Source: Primula veris (taxonomy: Eukaryota > Streptophyta > Magnoliopsida > Ericales > Primulaceae). Taken from it: a stretch of DNA of 64,000 bases. The stretch spans positions 12,092,501-12,156,500 of the forward strand of contig OY821750.1 in NCBI GenBank assembly GCA_963682055.1, given 5' to 3'. Positions within the stretch are counted from its first letter, which is position 1. Each line of letters starts with the position of its first letter. Position numbers and translations under genes: made by a program. The notes under the pieces are model-generated. The model did not search any database. It worked only from the letters and a program-made list of their open reading frames with translations, and was not told the origin of the DNA. Of the stretch, positions 35,101 through 46,295 are shown in pieces.

Positions 35101-36457
35101 AAAAAAAAACTTATCGTGACGGCTAGATAAGATGAAAACTAATTTAATGAATTAGCTTTTTGGGATATTGGAAATGCTATAAGATCACTACCAATAAAGC
35201 CCTAAAACACACCCAATTGTTTCCTCTCTCTCACTAGTTAGCCGCAAATAGCAATGCAGGTAAGTACTCACTATATCCTCTTTCGTTTTTTTCATCTTAA
35301 ACACTTTGTTCTATTTATTTTAGCTTGTTTCTATCTCACTTCACATAAAATCCATTGGCTTTATTATATCAATTTATTTTGAATTTTCAACACCGATTAA
35401 ATTTAAATCTTTTCTATTATATACACATGTAGGTGAACAAATATAAAATAAGCTGATTTTAACACACACAAAAGCACACATACATACACGCATATCATTC
35501 CCCATACATACATATATATATATATACATATACATAGGGGAAATGATTTACTCACACTTAAAACAATACTAAAAAAAGCAAAGTCTCATATATACAATTT
35601 TAAAATACTCAAACTAGATTATTTTGTGAAGTTTGTATAAATGATGAATTAATGGGTGTGTTGCTTTAGCAAATTTTCATGTATCGACGTTTTCTTTTTC
35701 TTAGAACCCAGATTCACGCCTAAACATAAAATTAATTTTTTATCAAAACGCTTCTTTTGCAAATTTTGGGGGTTTCAAATTGATATATATAGGCATATGC
35801 GATGATGCGAAGCCAAAAGATGTACTATTTGTATGGTTCATATACCAAATTATAGCTATTTGTTTAGTAAGCAATTAAAAGTATGACTAATGCATCGTCT
35901 TTTAAACTGTACGTTTTTTCTAGAAATATATAAATCTAAATACTAATTTGTTTTTTGGATTCTTATCTTGTTACAGAATATGTCGAGAAATATGGACGAG
36001 AAGATGTCTGATGCAGTTCAGAAAAGGTGCAAGAACGTAATTGGCAAGCTCCAGAGTAGGATCGATAAGGAAGGTCTCGATATAGTTCATTTGCTAACTG
36101 ACTTGTGGAAGAGGATTGAGAGTTCAGGGACAGTTAAAAACGTAATTAATTTGCGTAAAATTGATCTTCGTGTTGATAAACTTGAGTACAATGGGGTGAT
36201 GGATCTTATTTCTGATGTTCAGTATATGTTAAAGAGCTCAATGCAGTATTTTGGATTTTTGCACGAGGTGAGGTCAGAAGCAAGGAAAGTGCATGATCTT
36301 TTCTTCGACATCTTAAAGAATGCATTTCCAGACATAGATTTCGAAGAAGCTAGAACAGCCCTCTTTTTGTCATCTGCCTCAACTTCCGCTCCATCTTCAA
36401 AACGTACAATAATCCCAGGCCAAAGTAAGAGACAAAAACTCATAAACGAGCCAAAAC

Positions 36458-36806
36458 TGTTGAGTTGTGGAGCCAAATGAGCTTTGGTCATGTTTTCTTA
36501 TTATACCAAATCACCTGGAATTGTAATATGACCCACTAAGAGTTCTATTTATATGCCCCAATATCTTGTATTTTAATTACACCTACACAAACACCTTTAT
36601 ATATATTGTAAAGAGAGAGTTCTATTCGTGAGAGAACCATAGCTTTGTGTTTAGCTAGATTATGTTTGTAATCCTTTTAATAATATTAAGTGCCACGTGT
36701 AGCGGCCCGGAGACATAGCCAATTTGGGTGGACTCCGTTATCAAATCGTGTGTATGCTCGGTTAAAGCTTTCTGTCTTTCTTTGTGCTCGACTGATTGGC
36801 CTAACA
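36458..36806 (+). repeat. 5' LTR of the copia element
   Basis: 349 bp, TGTTGAG to CCTAACA. It contains a TATA-like TTTATATATATTGTAAAG near 36595 and ends directly before the tRNA-Met primer site. Confidence 0.93.
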
Positions 36807-36863
36807 AGTGGTATCAGAGCTAGAGGTTCGCAGAACCAAGGTCGAAGACCGAGAGGAAGATCA

Positions 36864-37727
36864 ATGGTAAAAGAAGACAGAGTCGCACACGGGATCGAGA
36901 AGTTCGACGGGAAGGACTTCGCATTATGGAGAATGCAAATAGAGGACTACCTCTACGGGAGGAAGATGCATCAGCCTCTTCTCTTTGAGGAAAGGCCGAC
37001 CACGACCACCGAGGAGGTGTGGAAACTCTTAGACCGACAAGTGTTGGGAGTGATCCGCCTAAAACTATCTAGGAGTGTAGCACATAACGTTGCAAGAGAG
37101 ACGACGACGATGGGGATGATGAAGGTCCTCACCGACATGTATGAGAAACCATCCGTGAACAACAAGGTACATCTCATACGTAAGTTGTTCAACCTACGCA
37201 TGGCTGAGGGTACGCCTGTTGCGAGTCATGTGAACAAGTTTATCGACACCGTAAATCAATTGGATGCGGTGGAGATAACTTTTGAAGACGAAATAAGAGC
37301 CCTTTTACTGCTAGCATCTCCACCGAACAATTGGGAACTCATGAGAGCTGCTGTGAGCAACTCAATTGGAAAGGAGAAACTGACTTACAACGGCATCCGA
37401 GATCAAATACTCGCTGAGAAACTCAGGAGATTAGACATGGGTGAATGCTCAAATGATGGAGCAGCCTTGAACATGGGTTCAAGAGACCGGGGTAAGGCCA
37501 GGGTATGGGACGTTAGAGGACGTTCACAATCTCGGGGTAGAAGAGGGCAAAGCCGAGGTGGCAAAGATGGCGACCGAAGTAAGAAGAATCTTCGATGCTA
37601 TAACTGCCAGGGTATGGGGCACTTCAGTCATGAGTGCAAGCAGCAGAAGAAGGGTACCGGTTGTGATCACGTGGTTAATGTTGCAAGCGACGAGGATTCG
37701 GGTGACTGTTTAATGCTTGCTGTATAG
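36864..37727 (+). CDS. Copia gag
   Basis: 287 residues from ATG 36864 to the stop at 37725-37727, with no internal break. The N-terminal part has F-D-G-K-D-F-A-L-W-R-M-Q-I-E-D-Y-L and a central L-R-M-A-E-G...H-V-N-K-F (UBN2/gag-polypeptide type). An R/G/S-rich stretch follows, then the zinc knuckle C-Y-N-C-Q-G-M-G-H-F-S-H-E-C at residues 245-258 (CX2CX4HX4C). It would form the particle shell and bind element RNA. An upstream in-frame extension into the LTR exists, but the ATG after the primer site is the sensible start. A stop separates it from pol, whereas copia elements usually have one fused frame. This may be a mutation. Confidence 0.88.
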   Translation: MVKEDRVAHGIEKFDGKDFALWRMQIEDYLYGRKMHQPLLFEERPTTTTEEVWKLLDRQVLGVIRLKLSRSVAHNVARETTTMGMMKVLTDMYEKPSVNNKVHLIRKLFNLRMAEGTPVASHVNKFIDTVNQLDAVEITFEDEIRALLLLASPPNNWELMRAAVSNSIGKEKLTYNGIRDQILAEKLRRLDMGECSNDGAALNMGSRDRGKARVWDVRGRSQSRGRRGQSRGGKDGDRSKKNLRCYNCQGMGHFSHECKQQKKGTGCDHVVNVASDEDSGDCLMLAV

Positions 37728-37739
37728 AGAGATATAGAT

Positions 37740-40700
37740 TTGTGGATTCTAGACTCTGGGGCATCATTTCACACGACCGCTCAGAAGGATTTACTCGAAA
37801 ATTATATTGCGGGTAATTTCGGTAAAGTGTATCTAGCCGACGGAAAAGCGTTGGATGTTGTTGGAATGGGCGATGTGAAAATTCGAATTCTAAACGGGTC
37901 GGTATGGAAGCTAACGAAAGTGAGGCATGTTCCGAGGTTGACCAAGAATCTGATTTCAGTAGGTCAACTCGATGCCGAAAGACACTCCATTTCGTTTAGC
38001 TGTAGAGCTTGGAAAGTTTCATGAGGAGCTATGGTGATAGCCCGAGGGAGTAAGGTCGGTACACTGTACATGACGACCGATGAGGAGTGTACCGTTGCGT
38101 CGCAAAACTGCTCCGAACTGTGGCATCGACGGCTGGGTCACATGAGTGAGAAGGGGATGAAGGTGTTAGCAAAGGACAGTAAACTTCCAGGCATGAAGTC
38201 TGTCAACCTCGACATGTGCGAAGGTTGCATCTTCGGGAAGCAGAAGAAAGTGAGCTTCCGGAAAGGTGAAAAAGCTCCCAAGGAGGAGAACCTAGCACTG
38301 GTCCACTCAGACGTATGGGGACCATCTCCAGTAACCTCACTGAGAGGATCTCAGTACTATATGACCTTCATCGATGATTCGACGAGGAAAACATAGGTCT
38401 ATTTCTTGAAACACAAGTCTGAGGTGTTTAAGAAATTTTAGGAATGAAAGGCCATGGTCGAACTAGAGATCGGGAATAAACTCAAGTGTTTGAGGTCTAA
38501 TAACAGCGGAGAGTACATTGATGCGAAGTTCGTAGAGTTCTGTGCTCAAAGAGGCATTCGAATGGAGAAGACCATCCGAAGAACGCCACAGCAGAATGGC
38601 GTGGCCGAGCGAATGAACCGAATAATCAATGAGCATGCTAGGAGTATGAGACTGCAAAGTGGGTTGCCCAAAGGCTTGTGGGCACATGCAGTAAGCACGG
38701 CGGTTTACCTCATTAACCGCGGACCCTCAGTGCCAATAGAGAGGAGAATTCCCGAAAAAGAGTGGATAGGAAAGCCTATCTCTTATGAACACTTGCGAGT
38801 GTTTCGGTTGTCTGTCATATATCCATGTCGACATAAACGAGCGTACCAAGCTTGACTCGAAATCCAAAGTTTGTTACTTTGTGGGGTACGGTGGAGCTGA
38901 GTTCGGATATCGCTTCTGGGATGGTCAAACAAAGAAGATCATTCGCAGTAAGAATGTCATCTTCAACGAAGGCATTTTGTACAAAGATCGACAAAATGCA
39001 GTGGTGGAAGAAGATGCGCTCCCGTCTGAGAAAAGTGGTATGGTCGACATAAATGTGTTTCCAAGAGAGTTGGAAAAGGACACTGAAGATGAGCCAGTGG
39101 TGCTCGACAACCCTCCAGCATATGCTGAAGAGGACGAGGAGCTGCCCCAAACTCCCCGACCTGAATTGGGCCGAGGTCATCACGAGAGGAGACCTCCTGC
39201 CCGATACTCACCTTTCCTGCATTACATATTACTCAGTGATGCAGGTGAGCCCGAAAATAGAGAAGAAGCTCTGGAGCTGAAAGATTCGAGCAAGTGGGAG
39301 CTTGCGATGAAGGATGAGATGAAGTCACTCGAGAAGAATGTGACTTGGCAGTTAGCCGAGCTGCCCAAGGGGAAAAGAGCACTGAGCAACAAATGGGTGT
39401 TCCGACTAAAGGACAAACAAGATGCTCGAAATGGTATAAGACACGATTAGTAGTCAAAGAGTTCCAGCAAAAGGCAGGAATTGACTACACTGAGATCTTT
39501 TCACCAGTCGTAAAGTTGACGACTATTCGGCTATTGTTGAGCATTGTTGTAAATGCGAATCTTCATCTTTAGCAGTTAGATGTGAAAACTGCATTTCTCC
39601 ATAGAGATCTAGAAGAAGAAATTTACATGCTCCAACCTGAAGGGTTTGCCGAAAGGGGAAAAGAGAAACAGGTTTGCAAACTGAAGAAGAGCTTGTACGG
39701 GCTAAAACAAGCACCACGGTAGTGGTATAAGAAGTTTAACAGTTTAATGGTGGATACCGGGTTCGAAAGAAGTGATAGCGATCACTGCTGTTTCATGAAG
39801 AGATTTGCGAACTCTTCATATGTCATACTACTTTTGTATGTAGATGACATGTTGCTTGCTGGGACGAGCCTTGTGGAGATTAACAAGGTCAAGCAACAGT
39901 TGGTAAAACAGTTCGAGATGAAAGATTTGGGTGCCGCAAATTAGATCCTCGGTATGAGGATTTCCCGAGGAAGGGATGGGTCTTTGTTTCTGTCGCAAGC
40001 CGAATATGTGAAGAAAGTGTTGGCACGATTTAGCATGAGTGATGCCAAGGCTGTAGGCTCACCGCTAGCCGCACACTTTAGATTACTGAAAAAACAATCA
40101 CCCTCGGACGAGGAAGGAAAGGATCGTATGTCGAACATACCCTACTCTTCAGCAATTGGTAGCTTGATGTACGCTATGGTGTGTACAAGACCCGACATTG
40201 CCCACGCAGTGGGTGTTGTCAGTCATTACATGAGTAACTCGAGCAAGCACCATTGGAAAGCTGTGAAGTGGATATTGAGATATCTCTCGGGTACTGTGAG
40301 TTCGACATTATGTTTCCGAAAGACCTCGGTAGGCCTGCATGGCTATGTGGATGCTGACATGGCCGGTGATCTGGACAGCCGAAAGAGCACAACGAGATGT
40401 GTTTGTACCTACGGTGGTACTACTGTGAGTTGGACATCTAAGTTGCAAAAGATTGTTGCATTGTCGACCACAGAGGCTGAGTACGTCGCAGTGACGAAAG
40501 CAAGCAAAGAGATGATTTGGTTGCAAGGTTTCTTAAAGGAGCTCGGTCAGAAAACCGACAAGGGAGTTCTGCACTGCGATAGTCAAAGTGCAGTTCAGCT
40601 AGCTAAGAACCCTGTATTCCATTCACGCACCAAGCACATACAGATTCGTTACCATTTTATTCGGGACGTTTTAGAAGATGGAATCTTTGCGCTAGAGAAG

Positions 40701-40796
40701 ATTGAGGGTGCTAAGAACCCCGCCGATATGCTAACGAAGACTGTTACAATCGACAAACTGAGGCTGTGTGCAACCTCAGTAGGACTCCGAGCTTGA
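37740..40796 (+). pseudogene. Copia pol (protease-integrase-RT-RNase H), disabled
   Basis: In order: protease W-I-L-D-S-G-A-S (37741-); gag-pre-integrase W-H-R-R-L-G-H and C-E-G-C-I-F-G-K (38124-38240); integrase H-S-D-V-W-G-P (38310), F-I-D-D-S-T and P-Q-Q-N-G-V-A-E-R (38585); C-terminal [44 protein letters not shown] (39837-39851); RNase H Y-V-D-A-D-M-A-G-D, A-L-S-T-T-E-A-E-Y, H-C-D-S-Q-S-A, N-P-A-D-M-L-T-K, ending at 40796. Breaks: stops at about 38022, 38394, 38440, 39571, 39720 and 39942, and shifts near 38815 and 39430. The catalytic residues are still visible. It could not move by its own proteins. Confidence 0.92.
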
Positions 40797-40962
40797 GGCT
40801 CAGGGTCACCGCTACATGAAGAATGGGCAACTCTGATGAGTAATAATTATTATACAGAGATACCGATGGGAGCATTCTGCTCGGTGGAGCACAGTGAGTT
40901 CGGTGGTCGGGGATAATTGGAGTTCTTTTGAAGCACTCAACATTTGACTCCAAGTGGGAGAT

Positions 40963-41311
40963 TGTTGAGTTGTGGAGCCAAATGAGGTTTGGTCATGTTT
41001 TCTTATTATCCCACATCGCCTGAAATTGTAATATGACCCACTAAGGGTTCTATTTATATGTCCCAATATCTTGTATTTTAATTACAGCTACACAAACACC
41101 TTTATATATATTGTAAAGAGAGAGTTCTATTTGTGAGAGAACCATAGCTTTTTGTTTAGCTAGATTACGTTTGTAATCCTCTTAATAATATTAAGTGCCA
41201 TGTATAGCGGCCCGGAGACGTAGCCAATTTGGGTGAACTCCGTTATCAAATCGTGTGTATGCTCGGTTAAATCTTTCTGTCTTTCTTTGTGCTCGACTGA
41301 TCGGCCTAACA
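40963..41311 (+). repeat. 3' LTR of the copia element
   Basis: 349 bp, same length and ends as the 5' LTR, preceded by AAGTGGGAGAT. Followed by AGAAC, then the resumed BRM exon. Confidence 0.93.
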
Positions 41312-42725
41312 AGAACTAAAAACCTCTTCCGTGAAACACCCTTCTCGTGCCTCTCTCTCTAACGTTGACGAACCAAGAGGTTCCCGGGTGCACATGCTAC
41401 AGAAAGATTCCAGGGTCGGGCCCCGAATACGAAAGAAGCTAGGACGGGCCAAGGTTGGGCTAACACGCCACCTCAGCAGCAAGGGAGTGGCGGGTCCGGA
41501 AGTTTGAGAACTGTGAAGAAATTGGGAACTGACTCGGGCAAAAGAAGACCAAGAAATTGAGAACTTGTTGGTTGTGCTTTAAGGTGCTGAGTGTCGTGTC
41601 GGCCCTTTAAAGGCTTTTTTGTTGTCTTTCCGTTTAAAAAGATTTTTGTTGTCTTTTCTTTCCAGATGGTAATGATTATATGCATCATTTAGTGTATACA
41701 TGATACTTCAATCATCTCTCGTTCTTTGTATACAGAATTTTTTTCCGGATCTTTTTCTTTCCCCATTTTTCCTACGGTGTGCTCCTATTGTCTGAAAGGA
41801 GTAGATCTATACTCATCGGCTCTCCGATTTCGTGACTTATATGTTGGGGTTCATAAGTTTAGATCCAGTAAAATGAGATTTTGATGTGTTGTGACTCTAC
41901 CCGGAGCTCCACAGGTTATTTTCACCCAAAAATTCTTATTCTGCAATATTGGATGGAGGATCAAAAGTTCCATTTAGACTAAATTAAGATGAGAACAAGG
42001 TTTTTAATTCATATATACGTTGAATTGATTGACGGTCGCAAAATTGTCAAAAACAGTTTTCTCCGAATTAAAAAAAAAAGTTTGAAATCATAAAAAGATG
42101 CTCAATTGTTGCCACAAGATGTGGAAAATTACAACAAATTTCTTAAGTGCGTAGAAGAACAAAATGAAGTATGTTTTTTTCTTCTTAGCACTATAAACTT
42201 TTATTTCATTCAAGTTTTTATTGTTGATTGATGTTGTAATAAGGTCGTTATCACCATTTATTGGAATATTAATAAAATAGTAGATTTATCCACCAATTTA
42301 TATAAATAAAAAAACTCCCAGTTACATAGTTTGGATTGGAAATTTCCATCCTTACAATTTATATAAGAAATTTTTCAATCCATCACCTACATCAACCTAC
42401 TAATGGTAGCATTTAAGAAACATAAGAGCATTTAATCACATGTGTATATGTCATGAGTTTGCTAACACGCACATTTGTTACTTCTCGTATATTCTCCTAA
42501 ACTGGTGTGTGGTGATCCTCACAAGGGAATATGTCGTATTACTTTTTTCTCTTCTTGTATTTAAACAACATACTTTCACAGGAAACTTTCAACTCTAAAA
42601 TAATAAAAAAAATCAAGTTGTAGTCTATTGGGCTTACAAATTGATTGAGCGCTGTTCTATAAAATTATTTCAGAAGCTAATTTACTAATCCCCCAAGATA
42701 ATTAAATTTGCCAAATTGCAGAGAG

Positions 42726-43388
42726 GCGAATAATGTAACATCCCAGACCCAGTGGATGTCACACGGCCGAATAACACGTGCGGCAGCACGTGATAGACAA
42801 AACCTAATTAACAATACTTATAAAGATACAATAAAAATGATCACTCTCTAATAAAAACCTTACAAATACAACCTCGGAAAGTCAAACATTTTAACTCTAG
42901 TTCTTACAATCTAAATTAACATATTAACGCACATGAATACTAGATAAAAAAATCGTAAGAGGTCTGTCTGTTCCTGACTAACTTGTATGAACGTTATAAT
43001 CCTGAAAATATTTTCAAAACGAGGGGTAAGCGAAAAGAGGGTAGGGAGTGATAAACCTTACAATATAATATAGGGTCGAATCATTATATCATTTTCTTTT
43101 AAAACAATACTTTATCTTTAAATAAAATTCCCAAATCATACTTTAATAAAACTAAACAAATAAATCTCTTTCAAACGTTTTAGTGATATGATTAATATGA
43201 TAATATAAATTATATATTAAACTTGATTGGACTTCCCAATCCTAGATGGGTTCAGACTTCCTAATATTTTTTTATTTATTTAATTCAGACTTCCCGAATC
43301 TATTTTTCTATGATTGGACTTTCCAATCTTATGTGCATGCTATAGATCTCTTTTTAATCTTTGTACTTACACTTCCCGAGTATCTTTA
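42726..43388 (-). repeat. LTR-like end of gypsy remnant 2
   Basis: Second copy of 5722-6380, starting TGTAACATCCCAGACCCAG. Includes the hairpin row (43232-43385) with some stems altered. It is cut at CTTTA (43384-43388) by the inverted-LTR element and continues at 52889. Confidence 0.6.
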
Positions 43389-45527
43389 TGTAATATCCCG
43401 TATTTTTATAAGTGGTTTTATTTATGATTTAATTTATCCAAAAACGTTTTATGCAAATTTTACCAAAAAAACCGGTCACTCGACTAATTTTTAGCCAAAA
43501 ACCGAAACTCTTCCAAAAAGCTTTATTTTAAAAAAAAACCTGTTACTAATTTTACTACTAAAAAGGACCCAATAGATTTGTTTCTAAAGATTTGTTATTT
43601 TTGAGTAGTAAAACAATATTTTTGGATTAAGAGTTAGCTTTTAAAACTTTGGGGACCAAATAGTTCGCTTCCACAAACTATATAAAAACAGTTTTTCTAA
43701 ACCTCAAATCAGCCCACTTTTAATTCACTAAACCTAAAACAAGAGAGAAAATAGAAGAAGAAGAAGAAGAAGAGGAGGAAATCACCATTAGCGGATTCTT
43801 ACCGGAAGCATCTCCTCTACGCTCTAAGGTAACGGGGGTTATCCATTGCGACTAGACGAGGGTGTATGTTAGGATTAGGTTTCGCCTTTATTACAAATTG
43901 GGGGTTTTTGCCTTTTATATTAATTATGTTCTTAAATTGCTAATTGGGGTTATTTATTGTACTTTTAATTCACTTATTTGATTTTGGAGTAGTTGAGAAT
44001 TTAGTCTTTTAATTTCGGATTGATATACCTTTTTTTAGGAAGAAAAGTAGCTTTTCTCTAGAGTACTTGAATGAATATTAATCCAGGGATATTTTTCAGT
44101 ATTATATAGTGAATCAAGAGAATTAATTATATATAATAGGATAAGTAATACCATAGCTAGGCAGAGTCCTAGTAGGAAAAAAAACTGAGGATCTTATTCT
44201 GATACGTAATAGTAATATATATTTATATATTGCAATAACCGGTATGAACTTTAGGTGATTCATAAATGGACCCAGAAATTAATAAATATTGTAACTAACC
44301 CCTTCTGTACAATCTACTTTAGGTGATAGGTTGCATGTTGTTATGCGTTGATTATGTGTTATCATAGTTGTTGATGAAATTGGGTAATTTATTGCTGATT
44401 AAAGATGAATTGTAGTTTATGCATACAAGGTGTTTATTAAAATGCCTGAATGAGGTTTATGTTGAAGTGATTGGCTAGTTGTGAATCTAGCATCTATGAT
44501 TATGGTTTATGTTGTATTACGTTAAGTGACGTATGAGTTTATGTTAGTTGAATAGTATAATATTATTGGCCGAGGCCTTAATATTTATACGTATGAGATG
44601 GTGTTATTTGAATGATTTTATATTATTGGCCGGGGCCTTGTGATTTAGCTGTAGTGGCAATGGTCTCTGTCTCTCCCTAATTCCGGGGACAGAAGACGGC
44701 CGAGGGGATAGGGAATGACTCGTCTTACGGACCGGGACGAGTGGCGTTAGAGGTTCCAGTGTGCACTATATTTACTTTTATGTTAGCAATGGTCTATGTC
44801 TCTCCCTAATTCCGGGGGCATAAGACGGCCGAAGGGATAGGGAATGACTCGTCTTACGGACTGAGACGAGTGGCGTGAGAGGTCCAAGTGCGCACTATAA
44901 ATCTACTTTTATGTTGCAATGGTCTCTGTCTCTCCCTAATTCCGGGGACAGAAGACGGCCGAAGGGATATGGAATGACCTACCTTACGGACTGGGGTAGG
45001 TGGCGTGAGAGGTCCATGTATGCTGTTGATGTGTATTTAATTTATTTAATTTATCGTAGTTGTAGAATGTCATTATATTTCTCTTTATACGTCGATTATC
45101 GTAGTTGTAGAATTTGTGAGCTCTTGCATTTATGGGATGGAGTAACGGTATTTGTGGTGCCGTCCCGTCTAGTTATGTGCGTGGGACTCACCGTTACAAT
45201 TTTGTCATTCAGGTACATTATAGGTTGACACATTTGGATAGGAGCTATCGCAATGCGTCACATGGGTTTGGGGCTTTCGCTTTATTTTTACTTAAAGCAC
45301 CTTTGAGGTTGTAGCCTACGGGCAAATTCATTCGTTCGTTATTTTTAGCTTTTATAAATCCTGACTTGTAGCCGCGTTTGGCAAACTTTTTATTTATCCG
45401 TTAATTGTTCCTTTAGCTCGTTAGTGTTTTCTTTTTAAATTTTTAAATTCGTACCAACAGTTTCTATTTTCTTTTATTTAAAAAGGCATGCCTCGATGTC
45501 CGTGTATATGGAATTTGGGGCGTGACA
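43389..45527 (+). repeat. 5' LTR (2139 bp) of the LARD-like element
   Basis: TGTAATATCCCG...GCGTGACA. It contains a GAAGAA repeat near 43757 and three tandem units of about 134 bp starting with GCAATGGTCT(C/A)TGTCTCTCC at 44649, 44785 and 44917. Open stretches over these units are not genes. The A-to-C change in its fifth-to-eighth bases (TAATATC against TAACATC in the inverted copy) is one of few differences from the other LTR. Confidence 0.85.
44649..45030. repeat. Three ~134 bp tandem repeats inside the LTR
   Basis: Each unit reads GCAATGGTCT.TGTCTCTCCCTAATTCCGGGG..., then GACGGCCGA.GGGATA.GGAATGAC and GAGTGGCGT.AGAGGT. A mirror-image set lies at about 51060-51425 in the inverted LTR. Confidence 0.9.
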
Positions 45528-46104
45528 AGTTGGTATCAGAGCTAACCAGGTTCTTGTATACTTTAGGACGACGGGAAGATGGGTAACCATTGGACCAAGA
45601 TCCATCGTATTATTTTCACAAAACTTTTTCAAAAAACTCAAACTTTTTCTAAAAACGGGGAGTTGGGGACAATGAGGACGCTTGTTGATCCCGGCTCGCC
45701 AAACTAGTGGGTTGACCTCTCGTCGGTATGTGTGAAGGAATACCTTAGAGATGTGGAATTCTAGAGTATGCGAGGACGGTCGGGTGCTTTAGGATAACGT
45801 ATCGTGATGGGTTATCCCTCGTATTTTTGTGTTGATTGTATGCGTGTGTAGATTTATATGATGTGTATGAGGTATAAGTTTGCATGTCTGGTAGTAGCGA
45901 ACTATTAGAGTGCGAGAATTGTGAAGTTGATGATTTTATGTAGCATGTTTCTTTTTTTTTAAATTATTAACTTGTGTGTTGGGGAATATTATATGCGAAT
46001 CGATGTTGTTCGTAAAAATGTTATGGATTAGAATGATGTTGTGTGATATGTGCCTTGTAAGGAATTTACAAGTGTTTAGTAATTTTACGTTTTTGTATTG
46101 ATAA

Positions 46105-46295
46105 TTTTCTGCAGAAAAACGACCAGTCGTTTTGTTAAAAACGATCGGTCGAAATTTTTCGGACCTCACTGGAAGGATTTTTACCAAAAATGATCGGTCA
46201 TTTTCCAAAACGATCGGTCGAATTTTTTCAGACCTCACTGGAAGGATTTTGACAAAAAAACGATCGGTCGTTTGTCAAAAACGATCGGTCGTATC
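46105..46295. repeat. CGATCGGTCG tandem motif array
   Basis: Six to seven CGATCGGTCG or near variants (plus CGACCAGTCG) in three loose units of about 60 bp that also share TCAGACCTCACTGGAAGGATTTT. The motif is partly self-complementary. Confidence 0.85.

Larger units (their letters stand above)
36458..41311 (+). mobile_element. Nearly complete Ty1/copia LTR retrotransposon
   Basis: 4854 bp: 349 bp LTRs at 36458-36806 and 40963-41311 (TGTTGAG...CTAACA), primer site TGGTATCAGAGC at 36809-36820, polypurine tract AGTGGGAGA at 40953-40961, and target duplication AAAAC (36453-36457) / AGAAC (41312-41316); the empty site in units A and B reads AGAAC. I count about 18 differences between the LTRs (~95% identity), so it is not a very recent insertion. 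Domain order gag, protease, integrase, RT, RNase H is complete, but pol carries several stops and shifts. It sits in the BRM fragment C, same strand. Confidence 0.95.
35254..41540 (+). pseudogene. BRM C-terminal bromodomain fragment, copy C (split by copia)
   Basis: ATG CAG at 35254-35259, intron GTAAGT...TTACAG, exon 2 from 35977. The bromodomain is fully open (R-C-K-N-V-I-G-K-L-Q through H-E-V-R-S-E-A-R-K-V-H-D-L-F-F-D) and reads S-K-R-Q-K-L-I-N-E-P up to 36452, where the copia target duplication begins. Read through, the frame stops inside the LTR at 36478-36480. The rest of the exon resumes at 41317 with the basic tail region. There the terminal W-A-N-P segment is deleted (about 41500), while T-D-S-G-K-R-R-P-R remains legible. 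Before the insertion the bromodomain frame was as intact as that of copy A. Confidence 0.82.
33803..42724 (+). repeat. Repeat unit C (U2 cassette), interrupted by a copia element
   Basis: Left part 33803-36457, right part 41312-42724; the copia element lies between. Terminal direct repeats at about 33808-34230 and 42335-42724. It shares the 12855-type deletion with unit B and the gypsy 3' flank with unit A, so it combines features of both neighbours. A long T run (34797-34821) is an extra low-complexity expansion. Confidence 0.7.

Noticed and set aside
38463..39717. Several minus-strand frames within the copia element
   Set aside because: Shadows of pol; codon content and motifs belong to the plus strand.
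44649..45030. Three repeats of ~134 bp considered as a CRISPR-like or satellite array
   Set aside because: They are tandem units without spacers, confined to the LTR of a plant retroelement; no array biology applies.
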